The notes under the pieces are model-generated. The model had not been told where the DNA came from. It was given only the letters and a program-made list of their open reading frames with translations, and ran no database searches. This document shows, piece after piece, positions 1 to 11,711 of a stretch of 64,000 nucleotides of DNA (the stretch's first letter is position 1; each line of letters opens with the position of its first letter). The DNA comes from Mycosarcoma maydis (taxonomy: Eukaryota > Basidiomycota > Ustilaginomycetes > Ustilaginales): positions 1,426,001-1,490,000 of the forward strand of contig NC_026479.1 in assembly GCF_000328475.2 (NCBI RefSeq). The letters run 5' to 3'. Position numbers and translations under genes: made by a program.

Positions 1-2275
1 CGCTTGTGCCTGGTTGGCAGTGTTGTTGTTGCCCGATTGCTGCTGCTGCTGCAGGTTCATAGCACTAATGCGCGGCGATGGAGAAGAGATGGAAGCGGTT
101 CCAGGTGGTCCCATACCGCCGGGATTGTTGCCGAGTTGCGAAGCGGCTCGCTGCATGCCAGGACGCTGCATGTTGGCTGGAGACGAGCCCATCTGCACGG
201 AAGAAAAGTGGCTCGTGTGCGGATCCTCCACTCCACCCTGGGCAGAAGGCGGTCTTGCTGGGCCCTGAGGCTGCTGCGGTTGCTGGAACACACCCGGTGG
301 GCCTTGCTGCCCGGGCTGACCGGGCTGTTGCTGTTGCTGTTGTTGCTGTAGCTGTTGCCCAGGGCCACCATGGGCATGCTGCGGACTGGGTCGAGCCACA
401 TTGCCGTTGGGCATGCTACCTGGCCCCATCATGCTTGCCATCAGGCCTGGATCGTGTGTTGCCATAAGGGGAGTGATACGTCCAGCGGCTGCTTGTGCAT
501 TTGCAATGTGGGCTGCTCGTTGCTGTGGCGTCATATTGGCCATGCTAGCAGGACTGCCCGATGTAGCTGGTCCGGGAATGCCGGACCCGGGCATACCAGG
601 GGGCCGCACTTGCGGCGATGGACCAGGCTGGCCTGGCATACCGGGCTGACTCCCGTTAGGTGGGCCAACGGCTCCAGCGCCGCCCTGATAGTTGGCCTGA
701 GCTCGCAGCAGGTTCTGAAGCCCTTGAGCTTTGGCTTGGTACGCCTGAACGTTAGCATAAAAGTCGGCGGCGGTGGTTTGATTGGGCGCATTCTGTGCTT
801 TCATCCACTCCTCGCGCATGGCCGCCTGGACGCTCTGAAATTGATTCATGACCATCTGTTGCTGATGCGGATTGAGCTGCGGGTGCTGCTGCTGTTGTTG
901 TTGCTGTTGTTGTTGTTGTTGCTGCTGCTGCTGCTGCTGCGAGCCTTGACCAGGCTGCGCTGGTCCGCCAGGCTGTTGCTGCTGCTGGCCTTGTTGCTGA
1001 GGTTGAGGTTGTGATCCTCCGGGTGTAGGAGGCTGTTGCGGATGAGCCTGTGGGTTACCTGGAGCCATGGCACCTGGTGGACCGGTCATGTGTTCGAGTC
1101 GATTTGGCTCTGCACCCGGTGGGACTGAGCGCCGACCATCCAGTCCGCCACCACCAGGGGTTGACGTGACCGGCGACCCAGCAGCGCCTGGCATCTGCTG
1201 TGGACCCATAGGTGGTCGCACCTGCATGGTGTTGGGCATTGGCGCAGAGCCAGGCACACCCTGGCGCTGCTGTTGCATCATGCGATGAAGCGCCTGTTGT
1301 TGCTGCAAGCGAGCCTGGAGCTGCTGCTCCATAAGCTGGTTGTTCATGCCCGGACGCACCGCCTGAGCATTGGCAGGATTATTGGGATTCATCGAGTTGA
1401 TCAAGGCCATTCGTGAAGCTGGCGTGAGGTTCTTGATCTCGTGAAGCGGGATATTTTGACGCTGGGCAGCCGTGATGAGCAGTTGCTGCTGCTGTGCCTG
1501 CGGGAGGGCTGCAGGATTCCATGTACCTTGGGCTGGTGCTCGACCATTGGGCCCACCAGTGACTGCTGCGCCACCGGCGCCAGGGTCTGCGTTCATTCCT
1601 GAAACGACAATGTTCGGAAAGCGCGACGCGTTCTCAGGCGGTTGGTACTGTGCTTCGAGAGCTTCGGTCTTGCGCGTGGCATCAGCGAGGCGCTGCAAGT
1701 TGCGAGACTCTTGATATTCGTAATAAGCGGCCGCTTCGGTTCCTCCGCGCCCAGAGCGAGCGGCAAAGACGTCCCAGAAGATGGCCCAGTATTCGAAAAG
1801 CAAACCCTGTGGCGTGCGAAGCGGAACTTCTGGCGGCTCGGTCATTCCTGCCTCGTTCATAAGCGCCTTGGCAGCAGAGTTGAATCCCCTACGGCTGAGG
1901 TAGTCCCAGACATAGACGTCGAGCTTAGTGGCCTCTTCTCCCCACGCGCGACCATCCGATACGGTGCTAGAATGGCTGAGGTTGGCCTCGGCGCCTTTGG
2001 CATCGCTCGCCACGCCGTCTTCGGGCCGTGAACGCTTGTCCTTGCTTTCAAAGTCAGGGCTCTTGCTGGCGGTGCGCTTTTTACTCATCATGACCGAGTG
2101 GCTATTGGGCGTGCTTGGCTTGCCTGCACTGTTAGGCGACGATGTGTGGCTGGGAGCTGTGAAAGCGGATGGATTACCATACGGCTGAGGCGGGTAGACC
2201 GTGCTCTTTACCTGATTGGGCTGAGGAGCTGGCTGTTGGCCTTGTTGTTGCTGCTGCTGCTGCTGCTGTTGTTGT

Positions 2276-2333
<58 letters not shown>

Positions 2334-2841
2334 GCTGCTGCTGCTGGAGATGCTGTTGTTGCTGAAGCTGCACGTGATGCTGCTGCTGTGCGCCAAGGTG
2401 GTGCTGCAGATGTTGTTGTTGCTGCTGCGGGTGCTGTTGACTTTGCTGCTGGAGCTGCGAATGATGCAGATGCTGCAAATGCTGTGGATGTTGCGGATGC
2501 TGAAGCTGCAGCTGTGGTTGCTGGAGCTGCTGATGCTGATGTTGGTGATTGAGCGGCTGGGTTTGCGGGGTGAACATGGTTGCCGAACCAAATGAAGGGG
2601 AAGCGAGCGGAGTCGAAGCGAGCGTCGATGATCGGCTGGGACCGGCTGCGTTGGACACAGGCGAGGGTTGATTGAAGCCAGAAGGCCACCCCCAGGCGTT
2701 GACTGGACCTCGCGGTATGCCAGAGTTGGCAGAGTATAGGGGATCGACAGAATTGGCAGCCGGGCTAGGCAAAGGGTGCTGCGAAGTTGGGTGGGGAGCG
2801 ACAAAGTTTTGACCTGCGGCAGCTGTTGCGAGGCCGCTCAT
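1..2841 (-). CDS. LisH-domain, poly-Q transcriptional regulator (Flo8/Som1/LUG-like), 3' part missing
   Basis: The minus-strand frame is open from an ATG at 2841-2839 to the window edge (947 codons, no stop), so the C-terminus is outside. The N-terminus (residues 1-110) is Ser/Pro/Ala-rich and is followed by His/Gln-rich sequence and a pure poly-Q stretch at about 165-200. A LisH dimerisation motif lies at about 303-335 (core VYVWDYLSRRGFNSAAKALM). Directly after it comes a hydrophobic block (GLLFEYWAIFWDVFAAR), the arrangement known from the LUFS region of LEUNIG, Flo8 and SSDP proteins. A second poly-Q run sits at about 632-652, and the rest is Q/P/G/M-rich. By family this would be a nuclear co-regulator; Flo8/Som1 proteins act downstream of cAMP/PKA in filamentation and adhesion, but that role here is inference. 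The six-frame reading is confused here because CAG/CAA runs give open shadows in several frames. Confidence 0.85.
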
Positions 2842-5800
2842 GCTAAGTGGGAAGGGAGCGACACAGACGTCGTCAGAAGACAACGGATCGAGACCTTGTC
2901 CGAATCAAAGCCGATCAAGAGCAAGATGCTAGGGCAAAAAATCCACTGCGTGAGCGCCAATATGGGGGATCGTGGCAAAGATCAGGCGGTATCGTTTCGT
3001 GTTCGTGGAGCTCTCTGTAGCGCTCAAGCTTGAGACCGTCGATCAGGTACCAAGATACTGTATGTTTGGACCAGGGCGCACTGTCACGGAGAAGAATGTC
3101 TGCAGCGCGCTTGCTGGTATAAGAAAGGAACGCAAGCTGAGCTACGTGCGCATCAGCCAAGGGGACGCTGGGCTTAGACTACCGTGACGCGGGACAGTTG
3201 GTGTTTGATGAGCAAGGGTCAATAGGGAAATGTGATGACGACATGCACGGTTGCGAGAATAGCGCACAGAACAGACGACGGCAGGGGCAGAACGGAATCG
3301 TGATCGATGGAGCTGCTGCAGCCCGTGAGGTAGAGCTCTATTTTGCTACCAAAGAAGAGCAGAACGCGATGAGGTGAGGACGCCAGAAGAATGGTGGAAT
3401 CGCGGGTCGTAATTCGATTTTCTGCTCTCGACGCGATGGCAACGGCGATGGAACAAGAACGTGGCTATGATGGGACGATGGTGTCGGAGTAGGGAGGAGT
3501 CATCAAAGAGCCAAAGGAGCGCAAGATCGTGCAACTATGACGAGTAGGCGCGCAGGTTGGCCGTCGTGAATAGACCACCGGTGGCAGAAGGGTGGGAAGC
3601 CGTGGACGAGTGCAAGGACAGGTGAGAGACTGACGGGCGTGCTACAGAGAAGCACAGGTGGAGGGAGAGGGGGAAACGAAAGGGCGCGATGGTGAACAAG
3701 GGAAAGAAGATGGAAAGAGCGACGATGAGTCAAGGAGAAGCTGAAGTTGCAAATCAGCAAGTCGGGTGTGAAGATTGCAAGCTTGCAATCGTGAATGAAC
3801 TTAACTAGATCGAGAAGGTGGAATCGGACAAGGACGAAATTCGGGTGAGATGAAGGCACTGCCAAGTGGTGCTACGACTTGTGACGCTGACTGCCTTCTG
3901 GTGCAGCCAAACTGTCTGTGTGCGGGTTGCGTTGGCTGCTATCAGACAAGGTTTGAGCTTTTCGCTGCCAGTCTGCGAATCGAGTTTGCGTCGTACTGAC
4001 GACTAACTACTGACGACTTGGCCGCCTAAATTGGCCTTGGGTTCTTTCTCTTGGACACCAGATCACAATGCGGAGATTCAAGCCTTGATGTCAACCTTGA
4101 AATGAGAACTAACAAGACAAGAAAAGCAGCATGTGCAGTATGGTGGGGCAGCCGCGGACGTGTATTCCTTTCAAATTATTCACAATTGGGAGTGAAAGCG
4201 AGCGAGCAAGCAATCATGAATTTGGCAGCAAGCTAGGCGCGCGGCCAGCCTCCCTCCGAACTGACGTGACGCCTGTGCGAACAAACCGGTTTCATGATTT
4301 AGTATTGATTATGGAGGGTTGAATTCAAACGACGCCCAAGCGCAAATTTCAAGTGACGGAAGAGGCTGAGGCTGGATTTGCATCACTCAGACTTGCACCT
4401 GTCGTGCTGTGCTCGTCGCGTTGCACCTAAAGTTTGATTCATTCATACTAGTTATTGTATTCATAATCGTGAATCGTGTATTCAAAATCGTGAATGATGC
4501 AGATCCCAAGAGGATTCGTGGTTCGTGATTTATTAATACTGATTCACGATTGGTGATTACAATACAATTGTTGAATCGAAACGTGCCGCCTTCTATTAAT
4601 GAGTAGAGTAGGGTGACACAGCCGGATTACGCTTGACGCTGCTCGCTCGACCTAACCCGCTCGCACACCCTCACAGAGCCAACCCTGTAGCTACGAAAGT
4701 GCGATAAGTAATTATCCATCATTAAACCATAGGCTTCCGCTCTCGATGCCAAAGCGAACCAGTCGCCTGCCACAGATCTTTTTAAAGTTCGTCGATCTGT
4801 GCATCTCAGTGAGATATCTTGGTCCAAACATTTCAGAGGGAGGAAGCTGATCTGGTCCAAGAATCCTGGAAGAGAGCTTGTACAATTTCGAGACTAGAAA
4901 TCGTAACTAATCCACCTTCCGAACTTTTCATTATATTATAATATAAAAATTGTGAATAGTTACTGTATATGGTTCCCAGAACGAGCTAGCGGTATTCAGT
5001 TAATATTATAACTAACAAACCGTGAACAACGAACAGATCATGAACATGGTAACTACACGAAACTCACGATGGTACATCACACGAATCGCGAGAAGGCAGG
5101 GTGAATTTTACTTGGTGCTGTTACCGCTGTCATCAGATGCCATAGAGGGCGATAACGGCTCGGCAGCGAATACAAACAGCCACGAGCCATGAGCGCCTGC
5201 AGGACCCGTTCGCTGGCTTCGTACAAAGCGGCTGGCTGGCACGTTCCCGATCATCCGACGAGACCCATACTTCACGATTGGGAGCACTGAAAGCCCGTCG
5301 TCCTGATTACGTACCCGCAAGGCCGCAAGGAGCGGCCCAGGGCTCGTATTTGGACATCTAGGTTGTGCCGCAGAGGCCTTGCACAAACGGGACATTCGAC
5401 TCGGATGGCTTATCTTCTAGAAGGGTAAAGCGATCGCCAATGTCACAAATGAATCCGCATAAGATGACATGCGGAAAAAAACCTCCTCTGCGCCCATTCA
5501 CGATTCACGATTCACTATTCACGATTCACGCTTCCGCTTCGTGATCTCGTGATTCGTGTTCCGTGTTTCGCTTCCACGTTCTTGTAACTAAATCGTGATT
5601 CATGTACGCCACCACAAACTCACGACTCTCACTCCCTCTCGTGCCTTGTTTTACGCAACCCCATTCATAGTGCCGCATCTCCTCGCAAGCGACCGAGGTC
5701 GACATCCTGAGTCCAGTATCTGATGGTACCAATGGTCAACAGTCGGTGTGTTCTGTTCCGCCCTGTGTACAGATCGGTACAGTAACCCTGAGACCAGTTG

Positions 5801-6392
5801 TGATGGTCAGAACTCTCATCGCGGACATTTGTGATTCGTGATTCGTGATTCGTGATTCGTGATTCGTGATTCGTGATTCGTGATTCGTGATTCGTGATTC
5901 GTTACGCGTGTTGCATCGCTACGCCGCACACAGGCTTCCAATATAAGCAAAATACTCTGTCATTGTTAGACCGCAAAGCAACCTCGAGATGCAAGGAAGC
6001 TCGAGGAAGAAACACTGCACACCTCTTTCCGCGCGACTGAGACAGAGCTGCGCGCTCAGTCTTCTGCAGAGGCGGTGGCACTTAACTTAGCTGATTTCTT
6101 CTGATCAACACTTTTTGGACCGCGCACTGTGCTTTACTTTGCTTTGCTTTGCGCACCCTTTGACGACGTTGTGATCCTCTGGCTTCCTTCCTCTCGACAC
6201 CGCTTATCGTCAGCGCTATTACTGGACCACACGTGCCTGAGACCGCATTCTACCCTTCAAGGCGCTTACACGAACGATCACGTTCCCGTGCAAACAAAAC
6301 ACTTGATTGTGTGACAAGACAATTCGACTGTCTTCTGTACCAAGACAACCACACTTCCACCCGCACGTTCCCTCACAGAAAGCATCGCAATC
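2842..6392. other. Gene-poor intergenic region between the LisH gene and CCT1
   Basis: About 3.5 kb between divergently transcribed genes. The part next to the LisH gene (2842-4050) is stop-rich and has pyrimidine-rich stretches on the minus strand, as expected of a long promoter or 5' leader. From 4440 to 5900 the sequence becomes AT-rich and carries many copies of the ACGATTC/GTGATTC heptamer family (about 4455-4555, 5500-5530, 5545-5600 and the array at 5831-5900). An AT-rich block lies at 4930-5010. The open frames here (for example minus 5108-5395) resemble nothing I know. CT-rich sequence just before 6393 is probably the CCT1 leader. Confidence 0.6.
5831..5900. repeat. Perfect tandem array, 10 copies of GTGATTC
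   Basis: Seventy bases made of ten uninterrupted GTGATTC units, flanked by unique sequence (ends in gttacgcg). The same unit and its complement GAATCAC occur singly or in small palindromic clusters in most other intergenic regions of the window. Confidence 0.95.
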
Positions 6393-8069
6393 ATGGCGCA
6401 GCTCTTCCAAAAGGATCCACGCAGCACAGGTCTTTTCATAGGCGGCGAGCGTCTCTCTGGCGCTGAGATCCGCAACCAGAACGTCCTAGCTGCTCAGTCG
6501 ATCGCCAACATTGTCAAATCTTCCCTCGGTCCCGTAGGACTCGACAAGATGCTCGTCGATGACATCGGAGATGTCACCATCTCCAACGACGGCGCTACCA
6601 TCCTTTCGCTGCTCGAGGTCGACCAGCCAGCGGGACGCATTCTGGTAGAATTGGCACAGCAACAGGACAAGGAGGTCGGCGACGGCACCACTTCTGTCGT
6701 CATCATTGCCGCCGAGCTTTTGCGCAGAGCCAATGAGCTGGTTAAGAACAAAATTCACCCCACCACCATCATCACCGGCTACCGTCTCGCGTGTCGTGAG
6801 GCCTGCAAATACCTCCAGGATCAGCTTTCCACCAAGGTTGAAACACTCGGCAAGGACTCCCTCATCAACGTAGCCAAGACGAGCATGTCGAGCAAGATCA
6901 TCGGTGCTGATGACGACTTTTTCGCGCAACTCGCTGTTGACGCTATGCTTGCCGTCAAGACGGTCAACCCACGTGGTGAAACAAAGTACCCTGTCAAGGC
7001 GGTCAACGTTCTCAAGGCGCACGGCAAGTCGGCCCGCGAGTCGCTCTTTGTCAACGGATACGCGCTCAACTGCACTGTTGCCTCACAAGCCATGAAGACG
7101 CGCATTCGCAACGCCAAGATTGCTTTACTCGACATCAACCTCGTCAAACAGCGCATGCACCTCGGCGTCCATATCACCATCGACGATCCGGAACAGCTCG
7201 AAAAAATTCGTGCCCGAGAGAGCGAAATTGTGCTCGAGCGGGTTCGTAAGATCCTCGCCTCAGGCGCCAACGTCATTCTCACCACCAAGGGAATCGATGA
7301 CCTTTGTCTCAAGGAATTTGTCGAAGCAGGAGCAATGGCCGTACGACGATGCCGCAAGGAAGACCTACGCAGGATCGCCAAAGCGACTGGTGGACAGCTC
7401 GTGAGCAGCCTGAGCAACTTAGAAGGCGAAGAGACATTTGAAGCCAGCAGCCTCGGATCAGCCGATGAGGTGGCTCAGGAGCGTATCAGCGATGACGAGC
7501 TCATCCTCGTTCGCGGTACCAAGACTGTCAGCTCGAGCTCGATCATTCTGCGTGGTGCCAACGATTACCTGCTGGACGAGATGGAGCGTGCTCTTCACGA
7601 TAGCTTGTGCGTCGTCAAGCGCACCCTTGAAAGCGGATCTGTCGTTCCAGGTGGAGGAGCAGTCGAATCCGCGCTCAGCATCTACCTGGAAAACTTTGCC
7701 ACCACACTCGGAAGCAGAGAGCAGCTTGCTATTGCCGAATTCGCCCAAGCACTTTTGGTGATCCCCAAGACGTTGGCTGTCAATGCGGCCAAGGATAGCA
7801 CCGATCTGGTGGCCAAATTGCGTGCCTATCATAACGCGGCGCAGAACGCCAGCGCTGGTGACCCTAAGAAATCGCTTCGATTCTATGGTCTCGATCTGCT
7901 CAATGGTCAGGTCAGGGACAACCTTAAAGCAGGCGTCTTGGAGCCAACGGTGAGCAAAGTCAGAAGTCTCAAGTCGGCCCTTGAAGCTGCGACCAGTCTG
8001 TTGCGTATCGACGACGCGATCACCATTGCTCCTGAACAACCACCTGAGGATCCCCATGCCCACATGTAA
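6393..8069 (+). CDS. TCP1: T-complex protein 1 subunit alpha (CCT1)
   Basis: Alpha subunit of the cytosolic chaperonin TRiC/CCT, which folds actin, tubulin and other proteins in an ATP-dependent double-ring chamber. The 558-residue protein is colinear with the family over its full length and has no intron. Group II chaperonin signatures are visible: [19 protein letters not shown] and NDGATIL near the N-terminus, the nucleotide-binding GDGTTSVV at residues 96-103, and [11 protein letters not shown] in the C-terminal equatorial domain. The start (ATG at 6393 in gcaatcATGg) gives the usual short N-terminus before the [13 protein letters not shown] segment. The C-terminus ends in a short acidic/proline tail. 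The gene converges on SmF, with about 350 bp between the two stops. Confidence 0.97.
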   Translation: MAQLFQKDPRSTGLFIGGERLSGAEIRNQNVLAAQSIANIVKSSLGPVGLDKMLVDDIGDVTISNDGATILSLLEVDQPAGRILVELAQQQDKEVGDGTTSVVIIAAELLRRANELVKNKIHPTTIITGYRLACREACKYLQDQLSTKVETLGKDSLINVAKTSMSSKIIGADDDFFAQLAVDAMLAVKTVNPRGETKYPVKAVNVLKAHGKSARESLFVNGYALNCTVASQAMKTRIRNAKIALLDINLVKQRMHLGVHITIDDPEQLEKIRARESEIVLERVRKILASGANVILTTKGIDDLCLKEFVEAGAMAVRRCRKEDLRRIAKATGGQLVSSLSNLEGEETFEASSLGSADEVAQERISDDELILVRGTKTVSSSSIILRGANDYLLDEMERALHDSLCVVKRTLESGSVVPGGGAVESALSIYLENFATTLGSREQLAIAEFAQALLVIPKTLAVNAAKDSTDLVAKLRAYHNAAQNASAGDPKKSLRFYGLDLLNGQVRDNLKAGVLEPTVSKVRSLKSALEAATSLLRIDDAITIAPEQPPEDPHAHM

Positions 8070-8423
8070 AACATAATGCGCTTTAATGCCCTTGCCTCTA
8101 GTGAATAAATCGACCTTCTCCGCCTGGTTTGACGCATGATGCTGTGTCTGTCATGTTGGAAAACCAAACGCTCACAAGGCTGTCACATCCCCATGTCAAC
8201 ACTTTATAGTTCTTCGTTGTAAGCAACCACGAATTGCAAGAACTGGTTGACAGACACTATTAATACAAGAAAACACGCGTTCTGGCAACGGCACCAGAAG
8301 CAATCAAAGCGTTTGGGTTCGGAGACCTAGTCTGATCCGCCACTGGCTACAAATTGCCGTAGGCCTTTTGAGATGGGGTTTGTCATTTGTCATGTGTGGA
8401 GCTTTGGCCGTAAGGTAGCACCC
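8070..8423. other. Shared 3' intergenic region of CCT1 and SmF
   Basis: Between the stop codons of two convergent genes. AT-rich stretches fit 3' UTRs and polyadenylation. No gene or RNA is seen. Confidence 0.6.
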
Positions 8424-8822
8424 CTATGCCGACTCGTCCGGCAGCTCTCTCAAATATAACACGTTGTTGCAACGAATGAACACCTCGCCGAGCATGCCAT
8501 TTGACTTGCCATCTTGAAACTCCTCCGTGTTAGCCAACTGCAAGTTCATGTAGCTGTCTGTGCTTACGAGGAAACCTTTATATTCCATGCCCCATTTTAA
8601 GCGTACCAGCACTGGCTTTCCCGTTTGCAGTTGTAGGAAGGGTTTTGGGTTGACTGGCTGAAACTGAGAATCGTAATCGGTCAAAGAGATGAGGGCAGAT
8701 GAAGCATGTCAGCATTGTCTCGATTGGACGGCCGCGGGTGATAAGAAATGAGGACACAAGCAGGTGAACGACTAACTGATGCTGAGCCATTAGCTGAGCA
8801 TAAAGATACTTACGCTCGACAT
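8424..8822 (-). CDS. SMX3: Small nuclear ribonucleoprotein SmF (Sm ring subunit F)
   Basis: Component of the heptameric Sm ring of spliceosomal U1, U2, U4 and U5 snRNPs. The exon at 8424-8663 encodes the whole Sm fold: Sm1 with [27 protein letters not shown] split across the motif, and Sm2 with [12 protein letters not shown], ending at TAG 8424. No ATG opens this exon. A 9-nt first exon (8822-8814, ATG TCG AGC) is followed by a gtaagt donor at 8813, a gctgac branch-like site and a ctcag acceptor. The intron is 8664-8813 (150 bp). This gives the start [13 protein letters not shown], matching the family. A second in-frame acceptor 6 nt downstream (AG at 8659-8658) would remove two residues. The predicted protein has 82 residues (80 with the alternative). 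The gene diverges from the sugar transporter. Confidence 0.95.
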
Positions 8823-9731
8823 TGTGGTATGAGGTATGAAGCAATCTACCTGCCTTCCGAAAGGTATGACGCCGTGCAATGCGCCTTGATCGTTGTTTGC
8901 GCTTGCTGGAGAAGGTGGATGGGCAGAAGGAAGGGCAAAACGAAGTTGTCGATGTTTTGGAAGTAGCGATTGGCCACCTGGATGGATCTGGAAGCCTAAA
9001 GCTGGTGTTCAGATGTTTCAACCCGTGATATCGCGGGTCGGTCGCAGATAGCAGCGATAGTGCTGGCTCGCTGAAGACTGGTAAGGGGTTATGGTGTCTA
9101 TGAGATGATGGCGAAGAGGTTCACGGTTGATGCGAAGCTCCACCTGCTTTCTTCCGCAAGCCGCGTCGTGAGTGGAAAAACGTGAGTATAGCAGGCAATT
9201 TTTCAGTCGCCCTAACATCAATGAATCAAGTCACGAGTCCTTTACGCTTCGTGCTTCGTGCTTGGTCGTGGTCTGTGGTCTGTGGTCATAGGCCACGGGC
9301 CACGGGCGTGCATGGCTCAAGAACAAGTCAGCACCAAGCTTGAAGCGTTGGTCTGTGTCCGCGAGTGCAAGCACGAAGGGTTCAAACTCACAGCTCAGAC
9401 CAACAAGTGGATTTACAATAATGAAAAAGGCTCCGAGGCAATCCACGACCTACTTCGTTTTAGTCTATCATCCACACCTGCCTAAGATCCACAGCCAGCG
9501 TTTTCACCAGCCGCCCCGCCAGCCATCTTCTTCAAGGGGATCCTACGCAGCTTTCTCGAGCACTCGGCAGGAGCATAAAATGGAGTAAAGCAGCAGTCGG
9601 CCTTGGCTCGCGGTCCCGCGATCTACGCCTTGTCCCAGTACCACGCGATCCTCCCCTCCAAATTAATCCATTCGCATAGGAGGAAGCTAAACCCACACAA
9701 CGTAGCAGAACATCGGCAAACGTTGGTCACC
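8823..9731. other. Divergent promoter region between SmF and the GPH transporter
   Basis: About 0.9 kb with no supportable gene. It contains CTTCGTG-type heptamers near 9240-9262 and short direct repeats of gtggtc and ccacgggc at about 9265-9310. The open frame upstream of the transporter begins with TTG at 9603 and is taken as leader sequence. Confidence 0.5.
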
Positions 9732-11711
9732 ATGGTTGGAGTCTCGACTGCATCGATATCAGCCATGGGAAGTAAGGAGCACCAGCTGGTTGGTGAGGCG
9801 CGCATCCGCGCACCTCAGCCGCTGCAACTGCCCCTGCTGACGCTCGGGTTGCTCGGAGCACAAACCGTATGGTCGATTGACATGGCATTTGCACCTCCTT
9901 ACTTGCTCGACCTGGGTCTGTCAAAATCAGCGATGGCAGCGGTGTTTGTGGCGGGTCCGCTCTCAGGACTGATCGTTCAACCTCTGATCGGCAGCCTGGC
10001 CGACAACAGCACATCAAAGTATGGACGACGTCGACCTTTTCTCGCGACTGCCACCATCATCTGTGCTATCAGCATTCTCTTTCTGGGTTTCGCAAGCGAA
10101 GTTGCAGCTTGCTTTGCTGTCCCAGGTGGCAATACACACCAAAACCTCGCCATCTTTATCGGCGTCGTGTCCGTATATCTGGTCGACTTTTCCGTGAATG
10201 CCGTCACGGCGCTCGACCGCGCTCTGATGGTTGATATAGCAGAAACAGAGCATCAGGCTGAAGCTAACGCGTGGGCCGCTCGTCTGACGGGTGTTGGCTC
10301 GGTGTTGAGCTTTCTCATCGGCAACCTCGACTTGCCCAAGCTCGCGCCTGGTTTTCTTGGTACAACGCAGATCCAGATCATCTCGGTGCTTGTCAGTGTC
10401 ATCCTCATAGCCACGCATGCAGTTGTGGTTCTTTGCGTGGAAGAACAGGTCCTCGCACAGACTCGCTCTTATGGCTCGAGAAAGGCCAAAGGCTTTGGAC
10501 TCACAGCGATCATGCACGACCTCTATATCCAAGCAAGAGGGCTTCCGCCACCCATCATCGAGATCTTCAAGGTGCAATTCTTTGCGCAGATCGGCTGGTT
10601 CCCGATCCTATTTTACAGCACCGTATGGGTTGGGGAGATCTACAAAGCCGACGTGCGGCTCAATGGCGGAAAGCAAAGCGATCATGAACTATTCGAGCAA
10701 GCGACTCGCGCTGGCAGTCGCGCGTTCTTCTGGCATGCAGTCCTGTCGCTGCTCACTTCAATAGTGTTACCACTTGCGGTGCCAAACCCTGTGCACGAGT
10801 CTTCTGCTCGCCCGGTCTGGTTTGCAAACTCTAGCATGTTGCGCAAGCTTGGAAAAGTGCGCGAGCGATGCCCCAAGCTGTCATTCTGGTGGCCTTTCGC
10901 CAACTTTGTGTTTTTCATCTCCATGATGGGAACCTACTTTGCCGGTCTCACCAAAAGTGTCTTTCTGGCCACATGGGTCGTCACGTCGGTGGGCTTCTGC
11001 TTTGCGATCGCCAACTGGATTCCGATTGCCCTGCTGGGCATTCTGATTCACACGCAGCATGTGCAGACGAATCCTGACTCGGCGCATCTTGTTGTAGGGG
11101 GCCGCACTTTGCCGTCGAATGCGGCAGCCAACGCGGATCGTGAAGGGGACGAAGTAGCCATGGCGCTGCTTGGCGACCGTACCCATGATGACGAATGGCG
11201 GCGCGGGTCGATGGCCAGAATGTCGTTGTACGACGCATCCTTGGATCAGCGTTCACAGCCTCAATCGCGTGTTTGTGATGACACCGACTCGGATGACGAA
11301 GATCAGCTTCCACGCGCCTTGTCGTTTGGAGCATCGAGCTTGTACGAGGAAGCGCACGCTCGCGATGCAAATGCGGAGGCAGACGATGTGGAAAGAGGGA
11401 GAGATTCCGACAAAGGTGCCAACAGCACACTATCGCACGCGGGTACCGTTCTGGGCCTGCATAATGTCGCCATCGTAGTGCCGCAATTCCTCGTCACGGC
11501 GGCATCCGCGCTGATCTTCGCCATCATGGAGCCAAGCCCCAAACAGAAGGACCAAGAGGGCGATGTAGGTGTAGGCAACTCGACAGAATCGGGGAAGAGC
11601 AGCGACGCTTTGGGTTTCATTTTCAGACTGGGCGGCTGCTGCGCTCTGGTCGCAGGCATTCTAGCAGTTCGGCTGGTACGTCGACATGGTCACGAACTTC
11701 GAGGCTATTGA
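9732..11711 (+). CDS. GPH/SLC45-type sugar:H+ symporter (SUC/Sut1-like)
   Basis: Major-facilitator membrane transporter of the glycoside-pentoside-hexuronide type, related to plant sucrose carriers, SLC45 and fission-yeast Sut1. The predicted protein has 659 residues. The first transmembrane segments begin at about residue 38 (GLLGAQTVWSIDMAFAPPYL). The hallmark cytoplasmic loop after TM3 is clear at about 87-104 (GSLADNSTSKYGRRRPF). About twelve hydrophobic segments follow. A long acidic, Ser-rich hydrophilic loop lies at about 450-560, before the last two or three helices. I chose ATG 9732 (caccATGg); the upstream part of the open frame (from 9603) has no ATG and is not membrane-like. The substrate is probably a disaccharide or alpha-glucoside, by family only. 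The protein would sit in the plasma membrane or vacuole. Confidence 0.88.
   Translation: MVGVSTASISAMGSKEHQLVGEARIRAPQPLQLPLLTLGLLGAQTVWSIDMAFAPPYLLDLGLSKSAMAAVFVAGPLSGLIVQPLIGSLADNSTSKYGRRRPFLATATIICAISILFLGFASEVAACFAVPGGNTHQNLAIFIGVVSVYLVDFSVNAVTALDRALMVDIAETEHQAEANAWAARLTGVGSVLSFLIGNLDLPKLAPGFLGTTQIQIISVLVSVILIATHAVVVLCVEEQVLAQTRSYGSRKAKGFGLTAIMHDLYIQARGLPPPIIEIFKVQFFAQIGWFPILFYSTVWVGEIYKADVRLNGGKQSDHELFEQATRAGSRAFFWHAVLSLLTSIVLPLAVPNPVHESSARPVWFANSSMLRKLGKVRERCPKLSFWWPFANFVFFISMMGTYFAGLTKSVFLATWVVTSVGFCFAIANWIPIALLGILIHTQHVQTNPDSAHLVVGGRTLPSNAAANADREGDEVAMALLGDRTHDDEWRRGSMARMSLYDASLDQRSQPQSRVCDDTDSDDEDQLPRALSFGASSLYEEAHARDANAEADDVERGRDSDKGANSTLSHAGTVLGLHNVAIVVPQFLVTAASALIFAIMEPSPKQKDQEGDVGVGNSTESGKSSDALGFIFRLGGCCALVAGILAVRLVRRHGHELRGY

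Noticed and set aside
4..1073. Plus-strand Leu/Ala/Cys-rich open frames at the left end
   Set aside because: They are shadows of the CAG/CAA-rich minus-strand LisH gene; long CTG/TTG runs read as poly-L or poly-A.
2098..2595. Leu- or Val/Ala-repeat proteins opposite the poly-Q run
   Set aside because: Antisense reading of the same trinucleotide repeat.
5108..5395. Minus-strand 95-residue ORF in the gene-poor gap
   Set aside because: Starts with ATG but has no recognisable motif, no neighbour on that strand, and lies among repeats.
5831..5900. CRISPR array or telomere repeat
   Set aside because: Seven-base units without spacers, not CRISPR; the unit is not a TTAGGG-type telomere repeat, and the locus is internal.
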